Assembly (NCBI GenBank): GCA_963772955.1
Contig: CAVYZF010000009.1
Location: forward strand, 248,001 to 312,000
DNA length: 64,000 nt
Direction: 5' to 3'
From: Gp6-AA40 sp963772955
Lineage (GTDB): Bacteria; Acidobacteriota; Vicinamibacteria; Vicinamibacterales; UBA2999
Program-made: the position numbers and the translations under genes
Notes under the pieces: generated by a model
Database searches by the model: none
What the model was told of the DNA's origin: nothing
What the model saw: the letters and a program-made list of their open reading frames with translations, nothing else
Shown: piece by piece, positions 1 through 9,087 of the stretch
Layout of the letters: each line of letters begins with the position of its first letter
Position numbering within the stretch: the first letter of the stretch is position 1

Positions 1-341
1 GCCTTCGCCGCGGCCACTGAGGCCCTGATGTCGGAGACGCGCAAGATCGCATGGTGCATGGGATCCTTGGCCGCTGTGGCCTCGCGTTTCTGTACGAGGA
101 ACTCTGGCGAGGCACCGGCCTTCGCTTCGGCGACCGTCGCGCCGTAGCGCATGATGATCTCCGTCGCAGGATTCCCGACCCGGTCGATTTCCTTCAGACC
201 GAAGGCGGCCTCGTAGAACTTCGCCAGTGCGACCACGTCGCTTGCGCCGAGGCGCACCGCCATCACGGTGACCTCGGCCTGCGCCGGCATCGCACACGCG
301 GTCGCCGCGATCACGATTAGTGTCGCAATAATTCGACGCAC
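1..341 (-). CDS. Secreted VOC/glyoxalase-fold protein (3' end cut by window)
   Basis: Reading begins at a GTG (341-339) preceded by a GGAGGAC ribosome site at 348-354. About 113 codons are visible before the window edge. Residues 1-20 form a signal peptide (hydrophobic IIATLIVIAAT, then AMPAQA). The mature part starts with the typical VOC opening, AVRLGASDVVALAKFYEAAFGL, split here as AVRLGASDV / ALAKFYEAAFGLKE, followed by a His-rich strand (HHAILRV). VOC proteins bind a metal in paired beta-alpha-beta-beta-beta units and catalyse lyase, dioxygenase or isomerase reactions; the substrate cannot be told. An exported VOC protein is unusual but recurrent in Acidobacteria. The start is GTG, so an ATG-only search would miss it. 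Confidence 0.7.
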   Translation of the reverse strand, partial: MRRIIATLIVIAATACAMPAQAEVTVMAVRLGASDVVALAKFYEAAFGLKEIDRVGNPATEIIMRYGATVAEAKAGASPEFLVQKREATAAKDPMHHAILRVSDIRASVAAAK

Positions 342-436
342 GCTTCTGTCCTCCGCGTGGATTCTACGCCCTTCCCTCGGACAGGTCTAGCAGAGTTTCT
401 TGGTGTCATGATCGTGGACGACAAATTGCTTTGACG

Positions 437-879
437 CTAAGTGCCGGCACGTGACGAGCTGTCGATGACGAAACTCGCTGCTCCGAGCAGTTCCTCGGTG
501 AGGCGGATTTGCCAATCCCCGACAGACCCTCTTTCCCGCACTCGATGTGGGACCATCGCACGATGCCATCGCGGTCGATCAGGAACTGGCCCTTCAACTG
601 ATTCGATGTCAGTTCCTGATCGCGCCGATCGGTCGGCGTGATCTGGTAGCCGTCCAGCGCGGCCAGAGCCGCGGCAGCGGCCGCCACGGGCAGCGGGGCC
701 GGGAGCTCTCCGGTGGGATTGATGTATGTGTTCTCCATCATCTGCGCCAGTTCAGGAGTCGGCTCCGGTCGAGGCACGCCATACGAACGATGCGTGGTCA
801 GATGTGGATCGGCGCCGAGCGCCACTCCCATGCCTCCGCGGCCGATGACTTCGACGATGTGATACCGCGGCTCGTCCAT
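437..879 (-). pseudogene. Redoxin (AhpC/TSA-like) C-terminal fragment fused to a kinase-like start
   Basis: From the ATG at 879 the first ~19 residues (MDEPRYHIVEVIGRGGMG) look like the glycine-rich loop of a bacterial Ser/Thr kinase. From about 825 onward the protein becomes the second half of a peroxiredoxin-like domain: GADPHLTTHRSYGVPRPEP, then FLIDRDGIVRWSHIE. The N-terminal redoxin half with the active-site Cys is missing. Near 510 the frame must change to continue with TEELLGAASFVIDSSS and stop at 437-439. Two defects (a chimeric N-terminus and a frameshift) make a working enzyme unlikely. In the unshifted frame the ORF runs to 406. Confidence 0.55.
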
Positions 880-978
880 CACCTCAAATGTTATTGCTGG
901 TTCGGACGAGCGGTAATTTAGAAATGTGTGACGTGGAAAGCGGGGCTCAAACCGAGCGCCCGCCTTCACACGGGCTCT

Positions 979-3900
979 TTAGAAGTCCCACCGTGCCCCG
1001 AACTTCACGAACCGTGGCTGGATGACCGACGTCGCGTTTCGCCAGGCCACGCCGTAATTCTGTACCTCTTGGAGGATCGCGTCCGAGTTGAACGCGTTGT
1101 AGAGGTCGACGTTCACATCGACTCTCCCTTTGCCCACGTTGAAGATCTTTGTGAAGCGCAGGTCGAACTGGTTCAGGCGGTCGCCAAACTCGGTGCCAGT
1201 CGGAACACCCCTGAACGAAAACGCATCAACCCATCCCGGAACCAGGTTGACAGTCGATGAGCCGGACGAGAAGGGTCGTCCGAGTCCCGGCGCCGTGGCA
1301 GCGTACGTGTTGTAGGCGTTGATAATCGGACCAATCACGCTCTGGAACGTCCCGCTCACTCTGATGCCGTACCACGGGAGCCCGTACGAAACGTACGCCT
1401 TGATGTTGTGCTGCATCGGCTCGCTCACGCGGCAGAACGGGAAGATCACCGCCGTCGCCTGTCCGGTGATCGGGAGAAACGACGACTCCGGCACCTGCGA
1501 GCGGACCGCGCAAACGTCGGTGAGCCGTCTCCCGCTACTGATGCCACCCTGGAGAAACAGGTTGCTGAACCGGCCGCTCGCCGTCACGTCGAAGCCGTCG
1601 AAGTGCTCGATGTGCTCGCCGAACTGCGAATCGTCCTTCACGACGTTACGGCTCAGACCGAGCTTGTCGGGATTCAGATCGGGGACGCCGGGGATGACCT
1701 GCCCGGAGTTGGGCAGACGCGGGTCCGTGGGCACGACGGCGCTGTAGTACGTGTAGTCCGACGCGCTCACGAGCTCGTTATCGGTCACCCAGAAGTTCCC
1801 CAGCGCGCGGTGGAAGAAGCCCGCGCTGACAGAGACGCGCGGGATGACTTCCTGCTGGACACCCACCGAGTATTCCCAGTTGTACGGCCGCACGCCCCAG
1901 CCGTTGAGAATCCCGGAGTCCCAGGTTGTGGCGAGGGCGGGGTTGCCGAAGTTCGAATTGTTCCAGGGTCCGCACAAGTCCTTGGTGGGATCGAAGCCGG
2001 GCCCGAAGAAATTCTGCGGAGCCGGATTGGACAGGTCGCAGTCAGGCGTCCTGTTGCCGTTGTTGTCGAACCACAGGCGGTCGGTCGATGTCACCAGGGC
2101 ATTGGCTGCCGGATCGTTGGCGCGCGCGACGCCAATCGAGTCCTGGAGGACGCTGCGGCTCACGCTCGCCTTGATGGCCGTCTTCCCGGTGCCGAACACG
2201 TCGTAGCTGGCGTTGATCCGCGGGTCGATGTCCTTCCAGTTGGGCACGTTCTTGATTTCCGGGTAGTTGATATTCCGGTTCGGGATCCACGGACCGGGCC
2301 CGTAGTGATAGGCGTCGACCGACTCGTTCTGGAAGTCGAGACGAACGCCCCCGCTCAGGGTCAGGCGTTTCGTCGTCCACGAATCCTGCGCGTAGATTCC
2401 GAGGTTGTAGTTCAACCGGTCCACCCAGCCCGCCAGGGGCGACGAAATCGTCGCGAGGAGTGGCGCGCCGTTGAGCGAGACGATGTAGTAGTCGCCCTGT
2501 GCGTGGTTGCTGTCGCGCCGTTCAAAGTGTCCACGCTGCAGCTGCGAGCCGACTTTGAAGTTGTGGCTGCCCGTGACGTAGCTCAACGAACCCTTGAAGG
2601 TCTGCGACGGCAGACGGTCGTCGTTATTGCTGAACCATGAAGCTCGATGCGCAAAACTGAACGGGACGTCCGGGCCGCCCAGTTCGAAGATCGGGACGCC
2701 CGCGATTTTGTCTGGCGGCTGCGTGATCGTGTCAGGGCTCTCGCCCGGCGCGGCCCCCGCTTCGATCAGCACCCGGTTGGTGGCGGTGTACGTCCACGTG
2801 ATGGTACTCAACTGCGTCGGCCACTGGACGAGCTGCGCCGCCTCCGGCGACATGAAGAGAAGCTGCGACAGCCAGTGCGGATCGTCCTTACGCTGGTACG
2901 CGTACCAGCCGGAGACCTTCTGCTTCGACGTGGGCGCCCACGTCAGGCGAATGTTGTTGTCAGCCGTCCATGTGCCGGCGAACGCCTGCCGCGCCAGATC
3001 GGGCGTGCGCACGTAGGCCGACGGATCGACGGCGAAGTACAGCCCGGCCTGGTAGTACTCGTTCGTGAAGTAACGCGACGTGTAGTAGAACCACAGCCGG
3101 TCGCGCTTGATGGGTCCGCCGATTGCCCCGTTGATGTCGTACAGCTTCTTCAGCGAGTCGGTGTCGGAGGCGCCCCTGGCTCGAAGCCGATCGTTCACGT
3201 TGCTGCCCTGGAGCGACGGCGCGGATCCGTTGGCGAGCAGCGCGCCACTGAATGTGTTGCCGCCCGACTTCGGAATCGCGTTCATGATGACGCCGTTGGT
3301 CCCCGATTCAGGGGTTTGTCCGGAGAACGAGATGTTGACCTCGTCGTAGAGGAGCGCGGAGAGGCTCATGTTGGTCAGGTTCGAGCTGAGATACATATTG
3401 CCGATGCGCATGCCGTCGATCATCGACACGCCGTCACCAGGCAAACCGCCGTGCACGGACACCTGTGTTCCTGTCTGATCGCCCTGGAGCCCTCCGACGT
3501 CCCGGACCCCGAAAAAGGCGGAGTTGATCGCCGGGACCAGCTGCGCGATGTTCACCCACGATCCGCCTGACGGGAGCTCCTTGAATGTCCGTTCGTCAGC
3601 CACCGTGGTCTGTGACGTCGATTGAAGATCGACGACCGGCGTCTGGCCGCTCACCGTAATGGTCTCGGTCAGATTACCGACGCGGAGTTCGGCGTCGATG
3701 TTGGACGTGACGTTGATCGACACCTCCACACCTTCACGCCTGACGGTACTGAATCCTGACAGCGTGAACGTCATGACGTAAGTGCCGGGAGGAAGGTTGA
3801 CGATCCGATACTGACCCGTGCCGTCAGTCACGACCGTCCGGATCTTCTCAATGAGCGCCGGGCTGGATGCTTCGACGGTGACGCCGGGCAGGACCGCGCC

Positions 3901-4056
3901 TGAGGCGTCCCTCACCGTACCCGCGACGCTGCCGAGCACTTGTGCCGCGCTGACACACGGCACGCTCACGAGTCCACAAGCCAGGAGCAGGATTGGTGCG
4001 TACTGTCGCAGAACTCCGCGCGTTGGTCTCCGCATCGCTGTCCTCCATGTCGTCAT
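979..4056 (-). CDS. TonB-dependent receptor, Oar-like, with carboxypeptidase-regulatory N-domain
   Basis: A 1025-residue outer-membrane transporter. Residues 1-38 are a signal peptide ending in SAAQ; a second ATG 7 codons in (MRRPTRG) could also be the start. Residues ~40-125 are a carboxypeptidase-regulatory-like Ig fold (VAGTVRDASGAVLPGVTV, then GTYVMTFTLSGF), followed by a plug domain (~130-260) and a long beta-barrel ending in the aromatic terminus RFVKFGARWDF. This architecture is the Oar/TonB class that is greatly expanded in Acidobacteria and usually imports oligosaccharides, peptides or metal chelates. The substrate is not readable from sequence. It has its own promoter (4112-4140) and no linked SusD. 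Confidence 0.9.
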   Translation of the reverse strand: MTTWRTAMRRPTRGVLRQYAPILLLACGLVSVPCVSAAQVLGSVAGTVRDASGAVLPGVTVEASSPALIEKIRTVVTDGTGQYRIVNLPPGTYVMTFTLSGFSTVRREGVEVSINVTSNIDAELRVGNLTETITVSGQTPVVDLQSTSQTTVADERTFKELPSGGSWVNIAQLVPAINSAFFGVRDVGGLQGDQTGTQVSVHGGLPGDGVSMIDGMRIGNMYLSSNLTNMSLSALLYDEVNISFSGQTPESGTNGVIMNAIPKSGGNTFSGALLANGSAPSLQGSNVNDRLRARGASDTDSLKKLYDINGAIGGPIKRDRLWFYYTSRYFTNEYYQAGLYFAVDPSAYVRTPDLARQAFAGTWTADNNIRLTWAPTSKQKVSGWYAYQRKDDPHWLSQLLFMSPEAAQLVQWPTQLSTITWTYTATNRVLIEAGAAPGESPDTITQPPDKIAGVPIFELGGPDVPFSFAHRASWFSNNDDRLPSQTFKGSLSYVTGSHNFKVGSQLQRGHFERRDSNHAQGDYYIVSLNGAPLLATISSPLAGWVDRLNYNLGIYAQDSWTTKRLTLSGGVRLDFQNESVDAYHYGPGPWIPNRNINYPEIKNVPNWKDIDPRINASYDVFGTGKTAIKASVSRSVLQDSIGVARANDPAANALVTSTDRLWFDNNGNRTPDCDLSNPAPQNFFGPGFDPTKDLCGPWNNSNFGNPALATTWDSGILNGWGVRPYNWEYSVGVQQEVIPRVSVSAGFFHRALGNFWVTDNELVSASDYTYYSAVVPTDPRLPNSGQVIPGVPDLNPDKLGLSRNVVKDDSQFGEHIEHFDGFDVTASGRFSNLFLQGGISSGRRLTDVCAVRSQVPESSFLPITGQATAVIFPFCRVSEPMQHNIKAYVSYGLPWYGIRVSGTFQSVIGPIINAYNTYAATAPGLGRPFSSGSSTVNLVPGWVDAFSFRGVPTGTEFGDRLNQFDLRFTKIFNVGKGRVDVNVDLYNAFNSDAILQEVQNYGVAWRNATSVIQPRFVKFGARWDF

Positions 4057-4111
4057 GGAAAGTCACCGGGGAGTTTTTCGATATGCGAATCTCTTTTCCC
4101 TGAGCGGCTGA

Positions 4112-4140
4112 GGTATACGCCTCGAACGCGAGCCTGTCAA
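4112..4140 (-). promoter_or_regulatory. Sigma70-like promoter of the TonB receptor
   Basis: On the minus strand TTGACA (4140-4135) is followed by a 17-nt spacer and TATACC (4117-4112), about 55 nt before the receptor start. Both boxes are close to consensus and the spacing is optimal. Confidence 0.6.
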
Positions 4141-4164
4141 GGTTGGGTGTTGGTTCCGGAGCCG

Positions 4165-4611
4165 CTATCGCTTCAGCGCCTCGTCGAGCAGGAACAAGTC
4201 GGTGAGAACGGCCCGCACGTGGCTCGATGCGTTCAGGTTGTCCACGAGCTGCGATCCGATCGAGGGCTGAGCGAGCACGAGCCGCACCACGGCCCTGGCG
4301 TTTCGCGCATCGTGATCGAGAACGCTCACGAACTCGTCATAGGGAGCTCGGTCTTCCACGTCCACTTGACGCACGGAGCGGGCAGCGGCTTCGGCCAGGC
4401 CGTCGAGCGCGTGTTCACACTTGCGCAGGAAGTCGCGGATCTGGCTGCCCGATGTGCTCCCCTGTTCGTGTGGGAGTCCCTGCGCGGCGTAGGCGAGCAT
4501 GAACTCGTACGCCTCTTCGATCGCGTCGCAGCGCCCAGAAAGCTCGGATCGTTTCTGATCGTGCTGCGCGGACGCCGAAGAGGATGACGCCGTTGGAGTC
4601 GGTTCGCTCAC
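4165..4611 (-). CDS. Hypothetical protein, partner of cytochrome b
   Basis: 148 residues, soluble, no signal peptide. It has a Ser/Ala-rich start (to ~15) and then a mostly helical body with many Glu, Ala and Leu (IEEAYEFMLAYAAQG, CEHALDGLAEAAAR, VRAVLTDLFLLDEALK). Its ATG overlaps the stop of the cytochrome b gene by 4 nt, so the two are translationally coupled. I do not recognise a family. The four-helix-like composition and the coupling suggest a small accessory or assembly factor for the membrane cytochrome, which is inference only. Confidence 0.65.
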   Translation of the reverse strand: MSEPTPTASSSSASAQHDQKRSELSGRCDAIEEAYEFMLAYAAQGLPHEQGSTSGSQIRDFLRKCEHALDGLAEAAARSVRQVDVEDRAPYDEFVSVLDHDARNARAVVRLVLAQPSIGSQLVDNLNASSHVRAVLTDLFLLDEALKR

Positions 4612-5444
4612 GAGCGGCTCGTCGGCGGATTCGCCACGCGCCAGCGTTCCGGCTCATGGTGCTCGAGGTACTGCCGCCGCGTGATCCAGCCGAGGATCAT
4701 CCCCTTCGTGATCCACCATTTCTCTGGACGGACCGCGAAGTAGACATGAGCGATGACGAGGCCCACGAGTGCGACGCCAGCCAGGCCGTGGGTCACATAG
4801 GTCACACCCCACGTCGCGTCGCCGAGTAGGTACGGGTTGCGGGTGAAGATCGGCGTGCGGACGCGCGACATCATCAGCACACCCGTGACCGCCGCGCCGA
4901 GCGCGGTCACCACGATAGCGGTGTGGTAGAGACGATTGCCGAGCGGGTACTTGCCTGACTTCGGCCCGGGCACGTCGCGGCCCAGCTCACGCATCAACTC
5001 CGCCTTGAGCTCGGGGATGTCTTTGGGCCCGACCCAGATCGACCAGAAGTCGAGCCACACCGACGCGTGGATGATGTGGAAGACGATCGAGCCCGTGAGC
5101 ACCACGCCGGCGATCCAGTGATAGGTGACCCACGCGAACTTCACTCCGGCCACGGGGAGGAAGGCGGTGAAGAGCAGCACGAACATGGTCGCCGCCATCA
5201 CCCAGTGGAACATCCGTGCCATCAGCGAGTGCCGCTCGATGCGCTCGGGCAGGCTCGCAAACTTGGCCTCGAGCTGGTCGGTCTCGGTTGCCGGGCGCTT
5301 GCGATGCGCCGAGAGCAGCATGTAGCTGCCGTGCGCCACGAGAAACATCAGGCCGGCAACGAGCGAGGCCCAGAAGAGCGTCCACGAGACGTGCGTCAGG
5401 ATGCTCTCACCCCAGGGGTTCAAACCCCACTTCACGAAATCCAT
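4608..5444 (-). CDS. Membrane cytochrome b (formate dehydrogenase gamma / b561 type)
   Basis: 278 residues with five likely membrane helices: ~18-42, 77-97, 108-128, 172-194 and 217-236. His residues suited to ligate two b hemes sit in helices (MFHWVMAAT, TYHWIAGVV, FHIIHASVW, THGLAGVAL, AHVYFAV). Such subunits take electrons from quinol or pass them to it for a periplasmic redox partner. No catalytic subunit is adjacent; the coupled downstream gene is of unknown function. A separate molybdoenzyme operon begins upstream beyond a 124-nt AT-rich repeat, but its order does not make this a fixed subunit. Confidence 0.8.
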   Translation of the reverse strand: MDFVKWGLNPWGESILTHVSWTLFWASLVAGLMFLVAHGSYMLLSAHRKRPATETDQLEAKFASLPERIERHSLMARMFHWVMAATMFVLLFTAFLPVAGVKFAWVTYHWIAGVVLTGSIVFHIIHASVWLDFWSIWVGPKDIPELKAELMRELGRDVPGPKSGKYPLGNRLYHTAIVVTALGAAVTGVLMMSRVRTPIFTRNPYLLGDATWGVTYVTHGLAGVALVGLVIAHVYFAVRPEKWWITKGMILGWITRRQYLEHHEPERWRVANPPTSRS

Positions 5445-5462
5445 TGGTCACTCCAACTCGTA

Positions 5463-5552
5463 ATTCAAAATGCAAAAGGCAAAATGCAAAATGGATTCAA
5501 AATTCCGGGAAACACACAGTTTTTGCATTTTGCATTTTGAATTTTGCATTTC
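5463..5552. repeat. AT-rich inverted simple repeat (CAAAATG-type)
   Basis: Between cytochrome b and the molybdoenzyme operon lie several short runs of AAAATGCAAAA on one side and their complement TTTTGCATTTTG on the other, giving an imperfect hairpin with a GGAAACACAC loop. It is strikingly AT-rich within a GC-rich region and could act as a bidirectional terminator or be a dispersed repeat. Confidence 0.6.
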
Positions 5553-5568
5553 GTTTGACAGCTAACCG

Positions 5569-6573
5569 CTAGGTGTCAGTCCGCCCCCTGATGGCGCGTT
5601 TCACCAGGTTCCGCATCAACGGGATCTTGTAGGCGTTATAGCGAAGCGCCTGCGCTCCGTCGATGGCGATCTGCCCGGCGCGTTCCGCCGTCTCCTCGCT
5701 GCGGGGCTGACCCACGACGGCCGCTTCAACCGCATGCAGGCGCAGCGGCCGGGCAGCGGCGGCATTCACCACCATGCGGATGCGTTCGATCCGGCCACTC
5801 GCGTAGGCTGTTGCCGCTGCCACATTCAGCAGCGGGAAGTCCCACACGTTTCGATCGCGCACCTTCTCGAAGTAGAACTGCGCGCCGGCCCACGTCGCCG
5901 GAATGCGAATCGCCGTCAGCAGCTCGTCGGGGGCGAGAACCGTCATGCGGGTGATGTCAGTACCGGGGCCGATGAAGAACTCCTCGGCCTCGACCACACG
6001 CTGGCCTCGCGCGCTCTGGATGACCATCTGCGCGTCGAGTGCGATCAGCGCCGGCGCGGTGTCGGAGGGGTTCACGGCGACACAGCGATCAGCGTCGAGT
6101 ATGGCGTGCTCCCGATTGATGGCTGTCGGCGTGTCCGCATAGCAGATGTTGCCGCCGGCGCGGTAGCAGCTCCATCCCGCGCGGTAGTACCAGCAACGCG
6201 TGTCCTGCGACACGTTGCCCCCGAGCGATCCCTGGTTGCGAATCTGCGGCGAGGCGACGAGTTCAGCGGCCTCGGCAAGGAGCGCGAACTTTCCGCGCAC
6301 CAGGGGACTCCCCACGATCTCCGTCAGCGTCGTGGCAGCCCCGATCTCGAGGCCGCCGTCGCGTTCCTTGATGCCGCGCAACTCCGCGGCGTGGCTCAAC
6401 TCGATGACCACGCTCGGGCGCTTGATGCGATCCTTCAGCCAGTCGAAGGAATCCATCCCACCGGCCATCACCCACGCATTCGGGCTGTACCGATCGAGGA
6501 GCGCGACCGCGTCAGCCGTGCTCTCCGGCTGGAACAGCTCGAACGCGGGCATCACGTCGTGAATCACGGCCAT
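5569..6573 (-). CDS. Xanthine dehydrogenase family FAD-binding subunit (medium)
   Basis: 334 residues; the ATG at 6573 has a strong AAGGAGAA site at 6585-6579. It carries the PCMH-type FAD fold (residues ~10-190, with LGGNVSQ) and a CO-dehydrogenase flavoprotein C-terminal domain. It also has a Cys-rich insertion with four Cys (CWYYRAGWSC, GGNIC and DADRC), resembling the loop that holds an extra [4Fe-4S] cluster in E. coli PaoB and in 4-hydroxybenzoyl-CoA reductase. It passes electrons between the 2Fe-2S subunit and the acceptor. It is the third gene of a small-large-medium operon (9720 to 5569). Confidence 0.88.
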   Translation of the reverse strand: MAVIHDVMPAFELFQPESTADAVALLDRYSPNAWVMAGGMDSFDWLKDRIKRPSVVIELSHAAELRGIKERDGGLEIGAATTLTEIVGSPLVRGKFALLAEAAELVASPQIRNQGSLGGNVSQDTRCWYYRAGWSCYRAGGNICYADTPTAINREHAILDADRCVAVNPSDTAPALIALDAQMVIQSARGQRVVEAEEFFIGPGTDITRMTVLAPDELLTAIRIPATWAGAQFYFEKVRDRNVWDFPLLNVAAATAYASGRIERIRMVVNAAAARPLRLHAVEAAVVGQPRSEETAERAGQIAIDGAQALRYNAYKIPLMRNLVKRAIRGRTDT

Positions 6574-6584
6574 GACGTTCTCCT

Positions 6585-9086
6585 TCAGATATGTGCAGTC
6601 AAGGGCTCGATCGTCGGCCGGCCCGCTTCGAGCGAAGTCAGAATCATGTCGAGCGTCACCGGGGCGCGCTGGTAGATGTTGTCGCCCAGCGCGTCGCTGA
6701 TCGCGTTCAGAACCGCGCAGGCGCCGGCACCGACCGGCGGCTCGCCGATGCCGCGCGCGCCGACCGGTGTCTCGGGATCCGGGATGTCCAGGGCCGCCCA
6801 CGCCATCTGCTCCGGCGCATCGAGGATCGTCGGCGGCCGGTTGTGATGGAACCGCCGCGCCAGCGCCACACCGTACTGCTGGTCGTAGACCCACTTCTGC
6901 CCGATCGTGTGTCCGATGCCGAGCATCGATCGCCCGAGAATTTGTCCACCGAGGGCGCGTGGGTGGACTACGGTGCCGACGTCGGCGACGGCGAGGTAGT
7001 CGAGGACGTAGTACTTGCCGGTCTCGACGTCGATCTCCACTTCGGCGAACCCGGCAACGAACGAGCGTGACTGGCCGTCACGCGGGTAGTTGTCTTTCGC
7101 CACGCCCATCAGCCCCTGCCCGGCGAGCGCGGTGGCCGATGCGGTCGTGAACCTGTTGATGTCCTTCGGCAGGGCGTGACCGTCGTACGCCCCGCCGAGC
7201 TCGATCGCGCGCTGCGCGGCCTTCGCGAGCGTCATGCCCGCGCCGCCGCCCTTGCGGAAGACTCGCTCGTTGGCGACCTCGTAATCGTCCGGGCGGCCGC
7301 CAAGATCCTTGGCCGCGATCTCCTGCAGTTTCTTCTTCGCGTCCATCCCGGCGGCGTGGGCTGCGCGCGTCATCGCGTGGATGGTCTGGCTGCCGCCGCT
7401 GTTACACGTCCACGGCAGGTTCTTCGCCGTATCGCCCCAGGTCACTTCCACCTTGTCCCAGGGAACGCCGAGGATCTCAGCCGACACACGGTGACAGTCG
7501 GTGACCGACTCGGTGCCGTGATTGCCGATGCCGGACTGAATGTAGAGACGCCCATCCGGCTTGATGACGAAGAGGCCATCGTAGCCCGTGGAGCCCGCGC
7601 TATACGTGCTGACCGCGACGCCGATGCCACGCACTTTCGTGCCGTCGCGCTTGCCGCTCTGCGCCTTGCGTTCGTCCCACTTGAACAGGGCCGCGCCCTT
7701 GTCGAGCGCCTCCTTGACGAACGCGCTCGTCGCGTACTGCCGGACCTGCTTCGGTCCTCCAGGTGGGCCGAACAGCGCCTTGCCGGCGGGCGCATTGATG
7801 CGGCGAATCGCCACCTGATCGATCCCGAGCTTCCGCGCAGCTTTCGAGATGACCGGCTCCATCAGCATGTGAGACTGTGTGCCTCCCGGCTGACTTTGCG
7901 GACCTCTCGGCGGCGTGTTCGTCAACACCGAAATGCCGCGGAAGCGCATCGCCTTCGGCTGATACATCAACGACGCGATCACACCGGTGTTGTTGCAGTC
8001 GCCCTGTCGCTCGAACGGGCCGTTGTCGCTGACCGAGCACATGTCGAGCGCCGTGATGCTGCCATCCTTTGCGAAGCCGACTTTCATCCGCCCGCGCACG
8101 CCCGGACGCGCGCGGCCGATGTAGTGCTCCTCCTCGCGGGTGATGCGCATCATCACCGGCGCGTTGGCCTTCTTTGCGAGGAGCGCGGGAATCATCAGCG
8201 AGATCGCGCCCGTGATCTTGCTGCCGAACCCACCGCCGGTGTACTCACTGACAACGACGACGTCCTCGGGTGGGACGCCAACCCAGCGCGATACGCCGAG
8301 CACGGTTTGCGCCGTGCTCTGCGTGCCCGTGTATATGTGAATCTTCCCGTTCTGCCAGTACGCCATGGCCGTGCGGGTCTCGAGCGTCTGGTGGCTGGTG
8401 TCTGGCGTGACGAACGTTTCGTCCAGCACGAGCGCCGCTTCCTTGAAGCCAGCATCGAGATCGCCGTACGCCCAGGCTTCCGGTGCACCCTCCATCATCG
8501 GCAGGCGGCCCGCGTCGGCCTCGGCCAGTTCCGCCGCGGTCCACTTCATCTCTTTGATCTCGGGTCGCGGCGGACTCTGCGGCGGCGGAGCCCCGGGTGG
8601 CGCGGGTGGAGGAATAAACCAGTAGTTTCCCTTCGTTCGAGCATTGGCGCCGTCCGGACGCAGGCTCACCAACGGATCGACGACGAAGGGCAGCGGCTCG
8701 TAGTCGATCTCGATCCGCTCGATGGCCTCGGCCGCCGCGCTCTCGTCGACCGCCGCGACTGCCAGGATCGGCTGACCCTGGTAGACCGGCTCCTTCGTGA
8801 GCGCGACCTCACCGTCGATGTTGGCCAGAATCAACTGACCGTTGTCATTCACGGCGTCGGCCGGAGCCGGAAGGTCGTCGGCCGTGAGGATCGCCTTGAC
8901 GCCAGGCACGGCCATCGCCGCGCTCGTATCGATGCGCGTCACCCGCGCGTGCGGATGCGGACTCAACAGGAGCTTCGCGAAGAGCATGCCCTCTACACGA
9001 AAGTCTTCTGCGTACTTGCTCTTGCCTGTGACCTTCGCGATGAGATCCGGAGTGGTGTAGTTCTGTCCGACGAGCTTGTCAGCCAT
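6585..9086 (-). CDS. Xanthine dehydrogenase family molybdopterin-binding subunit (large)
   Basis: 833 residues from the ATG at 9086 (MADKLVGQ). It binds the molybdenum-MCD cofactor and hydroxylates aldehydes or N-heterocycles. Visible family signatures are the N-terminal a/b-hammerhead (SKYAEDF, LSPHPHARV), the Mo-loop TGGGFGSK, and the C-terminal ARGIGEPPVGAGA, whose Glu is the catalytic base. A Pro-rich segment (PPPAPPGAPPPQSPP) near residue 175 is unusual. It has no signal peptide of its own; export, if any, would ride on the Tat signal of the small subunit. It starts 1 nt after the small-subunit stop. Confidence 0.9.
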   Translation of the reverse strand: MADKLVGQNYTTPDLIAKVTGKSKYAEDFRVEGMLFAKLLLSPHPHARVTRIDTSAAMAVPGVKAILTADDLPAPADAVNDNGQLILANIDGEVALTKEPVYQGQPILAVAAVDESAAAEAIERIEIDYEPLPFVVDPLVSLRPDGANARTKGNYWFIPPPAPPGAPPPQSPPRPEIKEMKWTAAELAEADAGRLPMMEGAPEAWAYGDLDAGFKEAALVLDETFVTPDTSHQTLETRTAMAYWQNGKIHIYTGTQSTAQTVLGVSRWVGVPPEDVVVVSEYTGGGFGSKITGAISLMIPALLAKKANAPVMMRITREEEHYIGRARPGVRGRMKVGFAKDGSITALDMCSVSDNGPFERQGDCNNTGVIASLMYQPKAMRFRGISVLTNTPPRGPQSQPGGTQSHMLMEPVISKAARKLGIDQVAIRRINAPAGKALFGPPGGPKQVRQYATSAFVKEALDKGAALFKWDERKAQSGKRDGTKVRGIGVAVSTYSAGSTGYDGLFVIKPDGRLYIQSGIGNHGTESVTDCHRVSAEILGVPWDKVEVTWGDTAKNLPWTCNSGGSQTIHAMTRAAHAAGMDAKKKLQEIAAKDLGGRPDDYEVANERVFRKGGGAGMTLAKAAQRAIELGGAYDGHALPKDINRFTTASATALAGQGLMGVAKDNYPRDGQSRSFVAGFAEVEIDVETGKYYVLDYLAVADVGTVVHPRALGGQILGRSMLGIGHTIGQKWVYDQQYGVALARRFHHNRPPTILDAPEQMAWAALDIPDPETPVGARGIGEPPVGAGACAVLNAISDALGDNIYQRAPVTLDMILTSLEAGRPTIEPLTAHI

Positions 9087-9087
9087 G

